DNA of 64,000 nt from Cristatella mucedo. Taxonomy: Eukaryota; Bryozoa; Phylactolaemata; Cristatellidae. How positions within the stretch are numbered: the first letter of the stretch is position 1; every line of letters begins with the position of its first letter. The DNA is taken from positions 5,424,501 to 5,488,500 of the forward strand of contig WPIO01000010.1 in the NCBI GenBank assembly GCA_009760855.2, in the 5' to 3' direction. The position numbers and the translations under genes are program-made. The notes under the pieces were generated by a model. It made no database searches and was not told where the DNA came from. It saw only the letters and a program-made list of their open reading frames with translations. This document shows, piece by piece, positions 11,370 through 23,600 of the stretch.

Positions 11370-13250
11370 TCGTGCTAGAGCAATATTGAGTCGCTCTCGG
11401 CAGGCTTTGCCAGGATACAGTGGGGCCGGCAGCGTATTCTAGCGCTAATGACAAGGTTGTGCTGCCTGCCGAGCGAATCCGTGTTTAAGGCCCCGCCGCC
11501 CACGGTTAAGCATTTCGTAGCATGCGGACCTCGCACGTGATTGAATACTTGCAGACTTTCACTGAGATCACTATTTTTCGTCGTTTTTCGTCCAAAGCCC
11601 TGCAAAGACCTGCTCACTCATTCGCGACGAAGTTAGCTTACGATCTGCTTCCATTCTCGTGCACAGCACTCGGAGCAATTAGAGCACTGGTCGTCGGTGA
11701 ACTCTCCTTTTTTACCTACTTTCGCTAAGCTTACACAGCGCCTGCTTCCAAGTCTGCGCAGCGAGTGTGAACTCGAGCGGGACTTCAATGTACCGTTCGC
11801 TTCTCTCAGCGGAACGCACTGGAACGCGTACCCGCTGCATCGCTCCTCTGCCGCGACTGTTCGGGCTTCCTTGTGCCGTGCAGACGTTCGAGGCCGAGGG
11901 CTTCGTCGTGGGCGAAACCGACCACTGTATCGCGTCTTGCACTGCACATTCAAAGCCGTCTCCCGATTGGCAACCGGCGAGTCTGAGCCCGCAGCCACTC
12001 TTCCTCGCAGAGTCCGTGCAGGGAGATTTGGCGCTTGCCATTTTATTTATCACCGAATTTAGCGTATCGAACTTTCAGCTGTGCTCGATTGTGAGCCCGG
12101 GATTCGTTCACCGGATGTGCACTGCATCCGCAGAAATCCTGTATGCTGTCGTTCGGTTGCCATCGCTCACAGCAACAGAATGCCAGCCGACGAGCAACAC
12201 CGCCAGTTTATTTCACTACGTACGGAGCGCGGGAAGCACGCCTCCCTACGCCCCTCTCGCCCACCGACCGAGTACCCAGCGACTCCCTCATCCCAGCAAT
12301 CAGTAGCAGCCCATTCCGACCGAATACCGCATCGAGAGTCACAGCCCACTCGTACAATGATCAGGGGCAGTGCCATCGTTTAAACGAAGCCACACTCGCC
12401 ACTATTTTGAGCTGTCAGTTAAGTGTCGGACTTCCATTTCGTCGCTACTACTCTAGCGGGTTCCACTAGTTCAGCGTTCGCGTCTCTGGCTGTCCGCTGT
12501 TGTACTCACTAGTTGTACACGACAAAGTAACATTTAGCATGTCAGCTTGCCTTACTGCGTAGTATCTATCGTAGAATCTGTCTCGCTACCAACCACTGCG
12601 TTTTGCACAACAGAATGGAAGCGAACCCTTTGACACACCATCGCAACTAGGGCTTATTCGGGAGGCAGCCGGACCGGCAACTGGCAGATCCTAATAAAGG
12701 CTGCAGCAAGCCATTGGAAACGGCTAACTCTGAATAAGTACAGCGAGAGACGTGGGGACAGCAGCAGCACGTGACTATGCTGCATTGCTTCGGCATGTGC
12801 CGCTGGATCAAGAGTCGATTCAGCAGCTACGAACGGATCACAGCAGTAGTTCGGACAGGGTTCCGGTTACCTAAGCGAGTGTTGATAGCGAGCGGAGCCG
12901 CTCGCCATCTCGTTTGGCGCCTTTACTGATTCGCCGCGGACTGCCGCAAGTCGGCGGAGCGAGGCTCGAATGCGGCGAACGTCAAACGAGACAGCATGCG
13001 ATCGTGCAGCAGGCGCTCTCTTCGCTGAGGCAATCGTTTCAATCGCCGGCCAGTCGGCGCGTGCGGTGCCCCGGGTTTGGGTCAGGACACAGTTATGCAA
13101 CTGCGTCAGGCGGAGCAAGAGCTGGGCCGCACAAAGCAGCGCTTGCGGCGGCGCGTGGTGCTTGACATCCCCGACGTTCGATGACTGTGCTGGCGAAGTC
13201 CCAGGCCTTGGAATCTCGGCTGCGGACTTATAGGTGAAGAACCAATGAAC
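11370..13250. other. GC/CpG-richer intergenic region
   Basis: Between the ADA stop and the CYB5RL start. CpG-rich with overlapping ORFs of 100-180 codons on both strands (for example 11767-12306 plus, 12867-13373 minus). None shows family motifs or reading-frame bias that I can defend. It may be a promoter or CpG-rich zone, and part of it is the repeat at 12170-12400. The flanks 10868-11369 and 13251-13397 show nothing else. Confidence 0.35.
12170..12400 (-). repeat. LTR-like repeat, copy 1
   Basis: Shares with 16560-16800 the blocks GCCAGCCGACGAGCAACACC, CCCTCTCGCCCACCG and GAGTCACAGCCCACT. On the minus strand both read CTGTGAC..GTGGGCGAGAGGGGC..AATAAACTGG, so a polyadenylation-like AATAAA is conserved. 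An old LTR fragment is possible; termini unproven. Confidence 0.5.
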
Positions 13251-13397
13251 ACAGATACGAGGAAAGTAACAAAACACTGCAGCAGGAAAGAGCGCCAATA
13301 TCTTAAGACAACACGTCCATATTCTTAGCGTAATGCATTCTATTTGACAGCTTCGGTTGGCAACAGCTGTCAAGCACCGACCCTTTGTAACTCAAAT

Positions 13398-13562
13398 ACT
13401 GGGCCATTATAGCCCAGGATGTGAGGTGCTCACTCTTCGCGACCGATGTCGTGGTTTTGGATCCTGCAGTGGGCGATCCTTTATTGCCAATAGCAAGCGG
13501 TGGTGAAAGCCATGAAAGCTCTTCTGCAGCTATACCAATTAAGGCTGACAAATCAGCTAAAA
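13398..13562 (+). mobile_element. SINE family 1 copy, forward
   Basis: GGTGCTCACTCTTCGCGACCG, a decayed B box, GCAGTGGGCGATCCTTTATT, GGTGGTGAAAGCC and a 3' end ACAAATCAGCT as in the other copies. Confidence 0.75.
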
Positions 13563-13821
13563 AACTGTATTTATTTATTTAATTCAATTCCCAAAGCAAA
13601 GCTCGACTGCCTGGCTCAAATTCTTGGGCGCAGCTATACTGCCTGGTTCACAGCGTGGAGCACAGCTGACCGACTAAAACATAACTGCGGCCTTAATGGC
13701 GCTGACCGCAGACCATCGCGTAGCCGGCTCCTAGTCGTTATAGCTATGGAACTCCGAATAGTATCTTAACGGGTCAATATCTCGCCGGTGTTTCTCACCA
13801 ACCTTTCTGTACTATGCAACA

Positions 13822-13910
13822 ATAATAACTGTAGGTTCTTTGAATAGCACTCTAGGAGAACGGAATGTGTATTCAGACGCTTTTTAGATTGCTGTAAGAG
13901 ACACAATAGT
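13822..13910 (-). mobile_element. LINE A tail fragment, degenerate
   Basis: AATAATAACTGTAGG..GCACTCTAGGAGAACG..TTCAGACGCTTTTTAG matches the reverse of the LINE A 3' end only. Confidence 0.5.
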
Positions 13911-14159
13911 AAGTAGTTAATAAAAATCTGAGTATCAAACTTAGCTAAGCATGCAGAAGCGCGCAGTTATCCAATCGAGAAAAGCAGGCTAAAGGACAAA
14001 CACGACTCACGGTCACTTTTTAATTGGAATCTCGGTTTGCTTGTCTAATTCATTCGTGCGCAGGTAAGCACGGCAAATAGAAAAAGGACTGGCTCACTGG
14101 GGTGCCATAGAAAAAAATGTCTGTGGCCCTTAGTTCTGACGCGAACCGTTTAACGACTC

Positions 14160-14604
14160 TGTGAGGGAACACGCACGCTCGCAGCCTGCGAGCACTGGGC
14201 TGCGGAGACCTCGCGACGGCTCTCTCTCTCAGACTGCCTATACAGCCGCCGCAAGCTCGCGACCGGTGGATGGGCGGACGATGACTCGGCAGTCCTGCCC
14301 AAATCCATGCATTGGCGGCATCTGTGGGGACATCAATCTACCACAAACTGGTGCCAGCTGTCGGGCGGGTTCGGAGCGAACAATGGCCCGACAGTGCGAA
14401 AAACACTGCATGCATGGAATATAAGGGCTGCCGAAGGAGTACGACGAGGGGAGGGTGAGATCTCTAGGCGCCGGCAGCCGTCTGGTGTGTGTAGACTGGG
14501 TTTGGCCGGCGTAGCTTGAAATAAAGGTTTTGGTGTTGGAGCCAGCAGACTTATTGCTCGGTCACGCTACCCAGCCTGACGACAGGTCGTGCGGAGGACT
14601 GTCA
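14160..14604 (+). mobile_element. Solo LTR, copy 1
   Basis: Starts TGTGAGGGAAC and ends GGACTGTCA, flanked on both sides by the 5-bp duplication GACTC (14155-14159, 14605-14609). A TATA-like ATATAAG lies near 14419 and AATAAA at 14520. No internal retroviral-like region adjoins it, so this is a recombined solo LTR. 5-bp duplications fit Ty3/gypsy, copia or BEL-type integration. Confidence 0.88.
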
Positions 14605-14727
14605 GACTCGTAGTAACGTAAATGGACAATGAAATCGCACAGAGCAAAGACTGCACGTGGATCGCGTTGTTTTTCAGCTCCTTCTGAATGTCGTCAAAGC
14701 AGGAGAAGACTCGACTGATAATGAGAG

Positions 14728-14872
14728 TGGCAAATGCTCGCTCTTCACGAGTCGGTTTGTGGGTTTCAGTCCTGCAGTTGTCAATTTTTTCTTACCGAAA
14801 ACCGCTCGAAATGTTCGGTATCGGTGAAGGCTCTTCTGCCGAAATGTAAATGAGGCTGTTAAGTCAGCTTAT
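14728..14872 (+). mobile_element. SINE family 1 copy, diverged
   Basis: GCTCGCTCTTCACGAG, GGGTTTCAGTCCTGCAG (decayed B box), GGTGAAGGCTCTTCTGCCG and GAGGCTGTTAAGTCAGCT. Confidence 0.65.
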
Positions 14873-15294
14873 CCTTATTTTATTCATGGTAAGCGAGACA
14901 CTCGCAGTTAAGCATTGCGGAATAGAGCCAGTTCACCCAACTCAGAGCTTGAGAGCATTCAAGCACGCAACCATATTATTGAGGCCATCCCGCGCGTACT
15001 GATTAACTTGCATATAGCGTGAATACATTTTCTCTGCTTGCTCATGTGGATTAGTCGCGATTTTGTATTCGTAGCTCCTCGCAAGACCTCAGCTATTGCA
15101 TTTTTTCGTTTTTTTCAAGCCGCTCTTTTCTGTCTCGTCTACTCCAGCGATAACCTTTTCCGAATGCCCGGTAGCACCTCCGTAGTGGCTATTGAACCTC
15201 CCGCGAGGGAGCTACCGTAAATAGCGGCTCTAGAACCTTCTCGGCTGGCCTGACTTCGGCGCGTAGCTGTGCACGCCTCGACCGAGGTCGAAGT

Positions 15295-15395
15295 GAATGT
15301 ATTTGGTGACCGAGGTCACGGGCTCGAGCTCTGCGGTGGCAGGTGTGAAGTGCCTGAATTGAGATTGGGTTCTCGTAGGGCGCTATACAACAGAG
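15295..15395 (+). mobile_element. SINE family 2 fragment
   Basis: GACCGAGGTCACGGGCTCGAGC then AAGTGCCTGAATTGAGATTG and CTCGTAGGGCGCTATACAA: B-box half and tail only. Confidence 0.65.
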
Positions 15396-15399
15396 TTTT

Positions 15400-16559
15400 A
15401 TTCATTTATTTTAGCTTTCCTCCCCCCGGGGCTGTCACTCTTTGTTTTGAAACAGGCTGGAGTGACTGCGAAGGCGCGCGTAATCTTGAAGCACCATCGA
15501 CGGTGTGCCTTCTCTTTTTGGGGATTTGACCGCATTTATTGAGTAGGTAAAGAGGCGAGTGATCGTTGATAGATCCAAGAGGGATGGCTGCGGCGGGACG
15601 CCTTCGGCGTAAAAGCTGCAGGCTCTGAAAATCGGAAATCAATTGCGTCACATACAAGTTGAAGGACTGCACTGCGGGTCGAGCCACCTCTCAAGGCTGT
15701 CGAAAATATACGTAAATAAATTTAGTTCGTGAGAGCTTAAGCTTAGCCCTTTCGAGCGGCTTACCTTCGATGCAGTTTCAAGATGTATCTAATTGAGTGC
15801 AACGCGTTTTCTTTCAGGCGCGGCCATGCTGAAGCTTCTCGGCAGCACGCCTTCTTCGAGGCTCCGATTCTCCGATGTCTCCAAAAGAATTACGAATTTC
15901 ATTTTACACTTCGCGCTTCCTATACAGCCTTCCAAGCTTCGCGCCTTCGGCTAGGGGCTTTGACCTCTCCTGAAATGAAGGACTCCCGATTTTTGAAGGC
16001 GCTGAAAGTCCGCCTCATGGGATGCATCATCTTCGCGCGCGTGGACTTTTTCCACATAGCGCCTGGTTGTGGCTGGCAGCTGATTATCTAACGAATTCAA
16101 GGGCCATAGATCAGTTCAAGTGGCTGCACTTCAAAGTTCAGGTCTCGGTACCTAGAATATGGCCTAGAGTGGAGTTTCGGACGCGTTCCAGAAGGAAAAT
16201 TTGCGAGCTGCTGATCTAAATCAGTCTCGGGCGTTAAAGTTAAAGCCTTATCGAATATGGAATTCCAAAAACTTTTCTTTTAAAATCAGCTCTTTAATTT
16301 AGTAAACAAGCTTCACCTACCAACCTGCACGCTAACCAAAAACTCGCTTATGATCTTAATATTTAGCTGCGTTTCACCAGGCCGACCTTCTGTGAATCCG
16401 CAGTGCAGCCGGATGAGAATGATCTTATCAATTAGCTGCATAATTTCTTCTTTAAACGTTCATTGCAGCCCATTCCCTTGAACGACTAACAGTTTTCAAA
16501 AGGTTAGGCGGAATATTGTTGGTTGTAACTGTAGTCTGAATTATCGTCGCGTACTGCAC
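15400..16559. other. Intergenic, nothing recognised
   Basis: Mixed GC. Short ORFs on both strands (for example 15783-16091) without motifs. The same holds for 14873-15294 apart from T-rich runs. Confidence 0.4.
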
Positions 16560-16800
16560 AGAACACCAGCCGACGAGCAACACCACCAGTTTATTCCACC
16601 TCCACGCGGAGCAGGGCGAAGCACAACTCTCCTCGCCCCTCTCGCCCACCGGAGTCCCCCGACTCCCTTGTCAAAACAGACACTAAAGCACGTCCGGGCT
16701 GCTTACCACATCGAGTGTCACAGCCCACTTGTACAGCGATCAAGGGCAGTGTCACCAATTAAATAAAACCACAGTAACACTAAATATTAGTTATGACTTC
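16560..16800 (-). repeat. LTR-like repeat, copy 2
   Basis: Partner of 12170-12400. The minus strand carries GGTGGAATAAACTGGTGG and GTGGGCTGTGACACTCGATG in the same order. Confidence 0.5.
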
Positions 16801-16829
16801 ATCATAGTGCATACAAGTATTAGCTTATT

Positions 16830-16977
16830 TAACAGCTTCATTTGTAGAGTGGTAGAAGAGCCTTAACGGCTGTCGCCGTCGCCTGCACTAGGCGATCCTA
16901 TATCGCCTAGTGCAGGATCCGAACCCACAATCTCGTTTGCGAGGAGCGAGCACCTTAACACCTAGTATCACGGCCCT
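16830..16977 (-). mobile_element. SINE family 1 copy, reverse, with internal hairpin
   Basis: Reverse SINE (AACAGCTTCATTTG tail, GGATCCGAACCCACAATCTCG B-box side). Within it, 16882-16896 and 16902-16916 are perfect 15-bp inverted repeats around a 5-nt loop, so the TGCACTAGGCGAT block is present in both orientations. Confidence 0.75.
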
Positions 16978-17419
16978 TGTTTATAAAGAAACTGTTCAAG
17001 TCGTTTCAAGTTACTTGGAAACAGCTGGACGACAGCGAGGCTCCATCAGCGGCCCAAGCTGCGAGGTCAAGGTATTTTAGTCAGTGCCGTTATTTTTGTC
17101 CACAGCGAGTCACATAATCACCTCAGTAGCAGAGGCACCTGTAGCAGCATTCGCTGTCTCGTTGGCTTTACTTAGTGCTAGGGTGAAAGTTCGACACCTG
17201 TAGCCGTCAGAGCATCATGCAAAGAAAGCTCGTTGGCTGTCCACAGAGTTTCTGTTCGTCCTTTGTACATGCGCATCCCTAGCCGCACCCGTAGCGCGGC
17301 TGTAGCCGCCTCTACCTGCGTCCGCCCGACGGAATCGGCGACTACGATAGCGACTTTCGTATCCAAGGAGAATTTTAATCGTATGTTAGACGCTCAAGAA
17401 AGAATTAACGGGAATTTCT

Positions 17420-17615
17420 ATGGAGTACTCTGACATACATTCCGCCGCTTCTTCTGCGAAAAGCTCAGCTTCGATCTGCATGAGCGAACCCCTTCCACCA
17501 GTACCGGAAGCCTGCTGTGGCAGCGGTTGTGCACACTGCGTTAACGATATATACGAGCAGGAAAGGCGCATATACCTACGCAAATGTGCAGAGCGAGCGT
17601 CTGATGTCGTAGCAG
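17420..17615 (+). CDS. CYB5RL: CYB5RL exon 1, Cys-rich motif
   Basis: ATG 17420 is the first start after an in-frame TAG at 17387 and has G at +4. After a Ser/Ala-rich leader, [17 protein letters not shown] then NDIYEQE matches the oxidoreductase-like domain pattern (Pro-rich, CCGSGC, C, Asp-Ile-Tyr). Donor GCAG|GTGCGT in phase 1. Confidence 0.88.
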
Positions 17616-20600
17616 GTGCGTGACGCATGGCTTGGGCCGCACCGTCCGCAGTAGCGAGTCTTGCAAATGTCACCGCTGACTAGACTTCGTGCCACCGTGT
17701 GCTCGTCTGAGATTGTCTGGCGCGCCGTTCTACTCGCGCTGCTGCTCGAGCGAGCGGTGCCGCGTGCTCCGAGCGTCGAACTGGTCACGAGCTGCGTACT
17801 TTGACCAGGCAGCAGAGCTGCAAATGTGTGGGATTGATCTATGGGCAGTCAATGGTGATCCGGCTCGTTTCAGCTTGATTGGGCTGTGCTGTTGCGTATG
17901 GCTATTCACTCGGAAGGAGTTCACCATTCTCGAGCTTCCTTACTCACGAGTCGCTGCTTGCTCTCTCGGGGTTTCAGTTACAACTCTTAGTCTGCTGGCC
18001 CTTTGCCTAGACGTCTATACTTTTTAGCTGCTGGCATTCTGCTGGAACCTTGTAATGCTGTGACTGCTGGTCCCAGCGTATGTTATTTCAAAGAATTTGC
18101 GTAAAAGAACTTTTCTAGACCGAATGAATGGCTTATTGTTGGATTTGATGTACTCGGCCTCGAGGCTTATGTCAAAGTGTAGTATGCACTCCAGCCGTCT
18201 GAAAACTAAGCAAAGAGAACGCTCGTGTGTTATACCAGAGGTTGCATTGGTACGTCAGATTGGCTGATCGATGCATGATTAGGAGTTTAATTTCATGGCA
18301 GCAGACTTTGAAACCGGACTCAAGTTTAAAGCCTGAGCTGTGCGCAAAGCATGTTTTGCTGCATCATTACTTGCTTAATATGACTAATGTGACTACTCTG
18401 GTGATTTCCTTTTTCTGCGAGTCCCTTAAATGTTTTTATTCGAACACAGTATATGTATTCCCTAAAGAAAGATGTCTCAATTTCAGACACAACTGGACTA
18501 CTGACATTATCACCTGATGCGTATTCATTATTTGCTGTCGTCCAGATGGAAGTCCAGAAAGGAGGCTGCTACTTATTCACATTTCAAGCTGTCAGTAGTC
18601 CTTTCCAACTTGATATTGGAATTGGCCAGCACCTGATATTGAGGTAAGCCATAAGAACCAATGACGATAGGTATGCCATCTTGAATATTATTATTTCAGC
18701 CTGTTATTGTTGGCTCGATTAGACTTGTTGTGGGCTGAAGGTGTGGAAGCACAATTGGCCCTGTAAGATATATTGAGACCTGTTCCATAAGCTACTTATG
18801 AATGGTTGTTTCCTTCAGCTATCACTCGTTAGGTTCACTTATCATTGTTGTGATAAATTAGCTGAATAGTCATGTCGCTGCTAATCGCTGTGTCCTGCTA
18901 CTGTTTAAATTAACATTCTTGTAACTGCATATATTTCACGGCTACTGCTAATATTCCTCGTAGATAATATAAAAGGCGTTCTTTTTTAGTATCGCATCTT
19001 AACCTAGATTGTATGGCTATATACGGTTTCTGTTTAACTTTCAGCATCTTCCTTCACACTTTTTGGGCATGCATACATTGAAATCTGATACTTCAAGGAT
19101 CTAGAAAACACAAGCAGCCCATACTTGATGCAGAGCTCACTTGTGCTGTTTTTAATTTACGGAATTGTGAAATAGCTTGCTTGCGGTTGCATCACATTGC
19201 ACGACGGTCGCCATTGCAGATGAACAGGGAGCTACTTGTGTTTGCTTGCACTGCAGTACAAAATGTAGTCTTCCCGTGAGTGCTTTACCTTGTTGGATTA
19301 GGTGATTAACTACTTGCTCATTTATATTTGAGGGTCGTTTACCTAACACCTCTGCACAACAAACATAGTACTGTTAGTACTGGCCAAAGGCAAGGCCAGC
19401 GATTTGAAAGCCAACCGTTGTGCTGACACTCAGCTCGTGCATTCAGATGTACACGTAATCTCTAGTTTGAACTCTTCCAGACTGAATGGAACATTTGTCT
19501 GCAAAGTGGCTTCAGCAATAATGTGATCCGAATAGCAAGCACTGAGTTGCAGCCTTATGCGACAGCTGCACAGATTAGAGAGCCGAGTGCCACGTGTAAG
19601 CTTTTTTGACGTGAGTCTTGGACTTGTTTTCAAAGATTCTCAGCATCTCGGGTGATGGTGCTTCCCATGCAGTTATACTTCGAGCTAAGCAGCTACACTG
19701 GTGCAATAGTGCACTGTCTAACGAGACAGGGCACCAAGCTGGCAGTGCAATGCAAGGCAAGGCGGAGGGGCACCGATCGCCTGCTGTTCAGACAAGGACA
19801 AAGGAAGTTGCAGCATGCTTTAGAAACGTTGAGCTAAATGCTGGGTCATGTAGATAGTCAGAGACGTGGCTTGACGAGGTCAGCATTGCGAAGCATGCTA
19901 GGGCATGTAAAGGCTTGTCATCGGGAGTTTTTGAAATAGTCAGAAATGCCTCGTGGCATCAAGCATTAGGCTGCAGAAAAATACATCTGAAAGAAATGTT
20001 ACCGCCCCTTTTCTTAGAGCACCAGCGGTGGCTGTGGTTATTAGGAGATTCATTTAGTCATGATTTGCATTCTTGATGTTGATGTGTTTGCACATTATTT
20101 GAAGTAAATGCATGCAATCAAAGCCCATTGCTTTGGTTGGTGGCTGTTGTGATACTGTGCAAAGTCATATCTAATTTTTTCTTTCATTTAACGTCTGTTT
20201 GAGGTCTAGTTGTTCTTTGGCCGAGCTAGTGATAGTTAGACACTGCAGAAGTCGAAATGTCCAGGCTGGTATGAATACATTTTAAAGGGATAAGGTACTG
20301 GAAATTTGGCAAATGAAGAGGCAAAATGTGTAATAATAATTACATTGCATTTGTATTTTACCGTATGAGAATTAAATCTAAATCCAGGTACTTCACATTG
20401 CTGAATAGGAAGCAAATAAACCTACTAGTGATTGCAACATGTATAAGTGAAGTGAGCAGTTAGCACATACATGGCGATTCACTTGGATTTAGTAAATGGT
20501 GTGCGGAACAACTTAATTTTCAGCTTCTTTTTTAATTTCAAGTAAGGTGATAGAGTGACGTTAGTTGATTATACGTTCCAGGCTTTGGAAACATGCAAAC

Positions 20601-23600
20601 TGAAGGCAAGTTCTCCTAAGGATTTGAGGTTCGTTAAGGTCGCAGTTAAATGACTCAAGTCAGAAGAGCTGGTCGTAGGATACTGAGCCTGATGAGTATA
20701 TATATTTAAATAAGGGTTGTTGGTGAAAAATAATAAAAGGTCCTAAAAGTGAGTGTCAGAAACTTGAAGTCAATGTGCTATTTGGTGGGGAGCTGGTGCT
20801 GATCTGAAGAATGTGGCTTACATTTATGCCGAAGCTGTGATTTTCGTGACAGACAAGCCTTGCTATGTAGTTTTTGCTAACTATTGATATCATAGTGCAC
20901 AGGCAAGAGGATATGCAAGAAATGAATTTCATAACACTAGACGAGATGTCACAAATGCATGGACTAACTTTGTCGGGGTATGCTTGCCCATGCAGGCTAC
21001 ATAGCTGAATGCAGATAGACTTGGCAGTTACGATGCCTGCTTTGGTCACATAGTGAGTGGTCGTTTTAGTTGAGGATCCTCGGGCGTCCACCCAGAAACA
21101 GCAGGGGAAATGCTGGCTTAATCACTGTGGATGGTGAGGCTTTCAAGTTCGTAGTGACTGTCAAGACTGTAGGCACTGTACGTTTTGAATTGCATGCCCC
21201 CTATAGTGTAGTCGCCACAACTTAGCATTATAGTTTACTTTATGAGTTTAGATCCCTTTGCAGCAAATATAAAGCGCCTAGAAAGAGATTGAGTTTTCTG
21301 ACGGGGCTTTATCAAGTGCATTATTATTATTATTAATATTATTATTAGATTCTCATATGACAGTAATATTGGGCTAAGGTAGCCAGAGACTTGAAAAATT
21401 TGGCAAAGGCAGTTGCCATAAGGACTCTCTGGTCACATATTTGTACAGTTCACTGGAACATGCTGATCTTAAGTGATGTCCTAGTATTTCATACCTCTGA
21501 GACCACATGCAGATCTTATTCATTCTACAGTGTGTGCCCACATCCTCGTAAAATAACCTGTGAATCGCGAAACCTCAAGACCCTTGACATCGATGCTGTC
21601 CGTGCGAGAATATCTGCTTCACCTCTGCTGCTCAGTCCTCCCTCCGATCTGTCACCATTGGTAGATAGCTACAACACGACACTAGCTGACACGTTCGACG
21701 AGTTTGCACCTCTGACAAAGCGCACTGTGCGCCCCCCCCCGCCCTGACGGCCTATGGTTTACCACAGACATTAAACTAGCCGGGTCTACTAAACGAAAGC
21801 TTGAAAAAGCATACAAAAGATACGGACTAACTGTCCATCGACAGGCATATGAAGACTACTGTAGGTCGTACCAATCGATCCTAGCAAAGGCCAAGTCTAG
21901 CTTCTATAGAAACATTGTTGAATCACAGATGCACAATCCAAAAATGCTGATGTTGACAATAAACCATCTCCTCAACCGTTTCCAGATTAGCTCCTTACCT
22001 GATGATCCTTGTGATGATCTAGCCGATCGATTATCTCTATTCTTTGTGCAGAAGATAGACAAGATCGGGGAATCCATCCCTGCGATGACAACCTCCCCAC
22101 TAGAATGCTGTTCTTCGGTTCCTGGCTGCACCTCAATGTCTGCATTTAAGCAGGTCACTGGGGATCTGGTCCTAAAGTTCGTATCTCAATCAAAGAAGAC
22201 AACAAGTCCTCTGGACCCTATTCCCACTGTCCTGCTCCTACGTAGCATTGATCTGCTGCTGCTATGCATAACTAACATCATTAATGTGTCATTAGCCTCA
22301 GGTCATGTCCCAGCACCTTTCAAAAAAGCTGTAGCCAGGCCAATTCTCAAGAAAGCGACACTAGACCAAGAGAAATTAAGCAACTACCGCCCCGTCTCCC
22401 TTCTACCATTCCTATCAAAGACACTGGAACGGGTCGTGGCAGACCGGCTGAACTCATCTATCGAAACCTCACTCCTTGCTAGTAAGTTCCAGTCTGGCTT
22501 TAGAGCTAATCACTCCACAGAGTCAGCATTGCTTAGGGTATACAACGACCTACTTAGGAATGCAGACATGGGTAGAGTGTCTCTGCTTGTTTTGCTTGAT
22601 CTTTCGGCAGCTTTTGATACCATCAACCACAAAGTTCTTCTAGAGCACTTCTCATCTCGCCTGGGCATCACTGGCACTGCTCCACAGTGCTTCAGGTCCT
22701 ATCTCAATGGGAGACTCCAGAGTATTGATGTGAATGGACAAAGATCATCTGAAGTACCTCTGAAATATGGAGTACCTCAGGGCTCCGTGCTAGGTCCGGT
22801 TCTTTTCACGTTTATACTCTCCCTCTTGCTGATGTGATTGCCAAGCACAATCTAGGCTTTCACTTCTATGCAGATGACACTCAGTTGTACCTTTGCTTTG
22901 ATCCCTCCCAGCCTTTGAGCACCTCAAATTCTCTCAACTAACTTGCTGCATGCATTGATGACATCCGCACATGGATGGCAGCAAATTTTCTAAAACTAAA
23001 CGATGATAAAACTAACTTACTAGTTATGGGCAAACTCAGTGTGATTCAGAGATTGGAAAGGCTGACTCTCAAAATTGGCTCTGCCAGCATATCTCCTGTC
23101 AAATCAGCTCGAAATATAGGTGTCATATTCCAAAGCGACCTCTCGTTAGATGACCATATCAGCTCCACATTCAAATCTGCCTATTTTCAGCTTGATAACA
23201 TTGCTAAAATTCGGGCTTGTTTAGATAAGGATACCACGTCCAAGTTGGTCCATTCGTGCATTCGTGACATCCCGTCTCGACTTCTGCAACTCACTGCTCA
23301 CTGGCCTACCAGCATGTGTGATCAGGCGATTGCTGTTGGTGCACAACTCTGCAGCTAGGCTTGTCTGTCGTGAGCATCGCAGTTGCCACATTACTCCACT
23401 TCTCGCCGACCTGCACTGGCTACCAGTCAAGCAACGGATTGACTTCAAGGTTTTGTCACTCACACATTTAGGTCCTTCCATTCTATGGCTCCAGCCTATC
23501 TCTCCGATATACTCCCCCATCAGGCCAAGCATCGTACCACCCGCTTTTCGGAATCCAACAGTCTAGAAATACCTCGTACAAACCTTAAATCCTTTGGAGA

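Noticed and set aside
11712-12306. Overlapping ORFs of 113-179 codons on both strands
   Set aside because: GC-rich stretch with several frames open at once, no motif, and part of it is a dispersed repeat.
12867-13373. 168-codon minus ORF and a short plus coiled-coil-like frame (MQLRQAEQELGRTKQ)
   Set aside because: Both lie in GC-rich DNA; neither has a family match or splice support that I could see.
17689-18027. 112-codon ORF in CYB5RL intron 1
   Set aside because: Exon 1 phase 1 joins directly to exon 2 (G|AC); including this ORF would break the frame.
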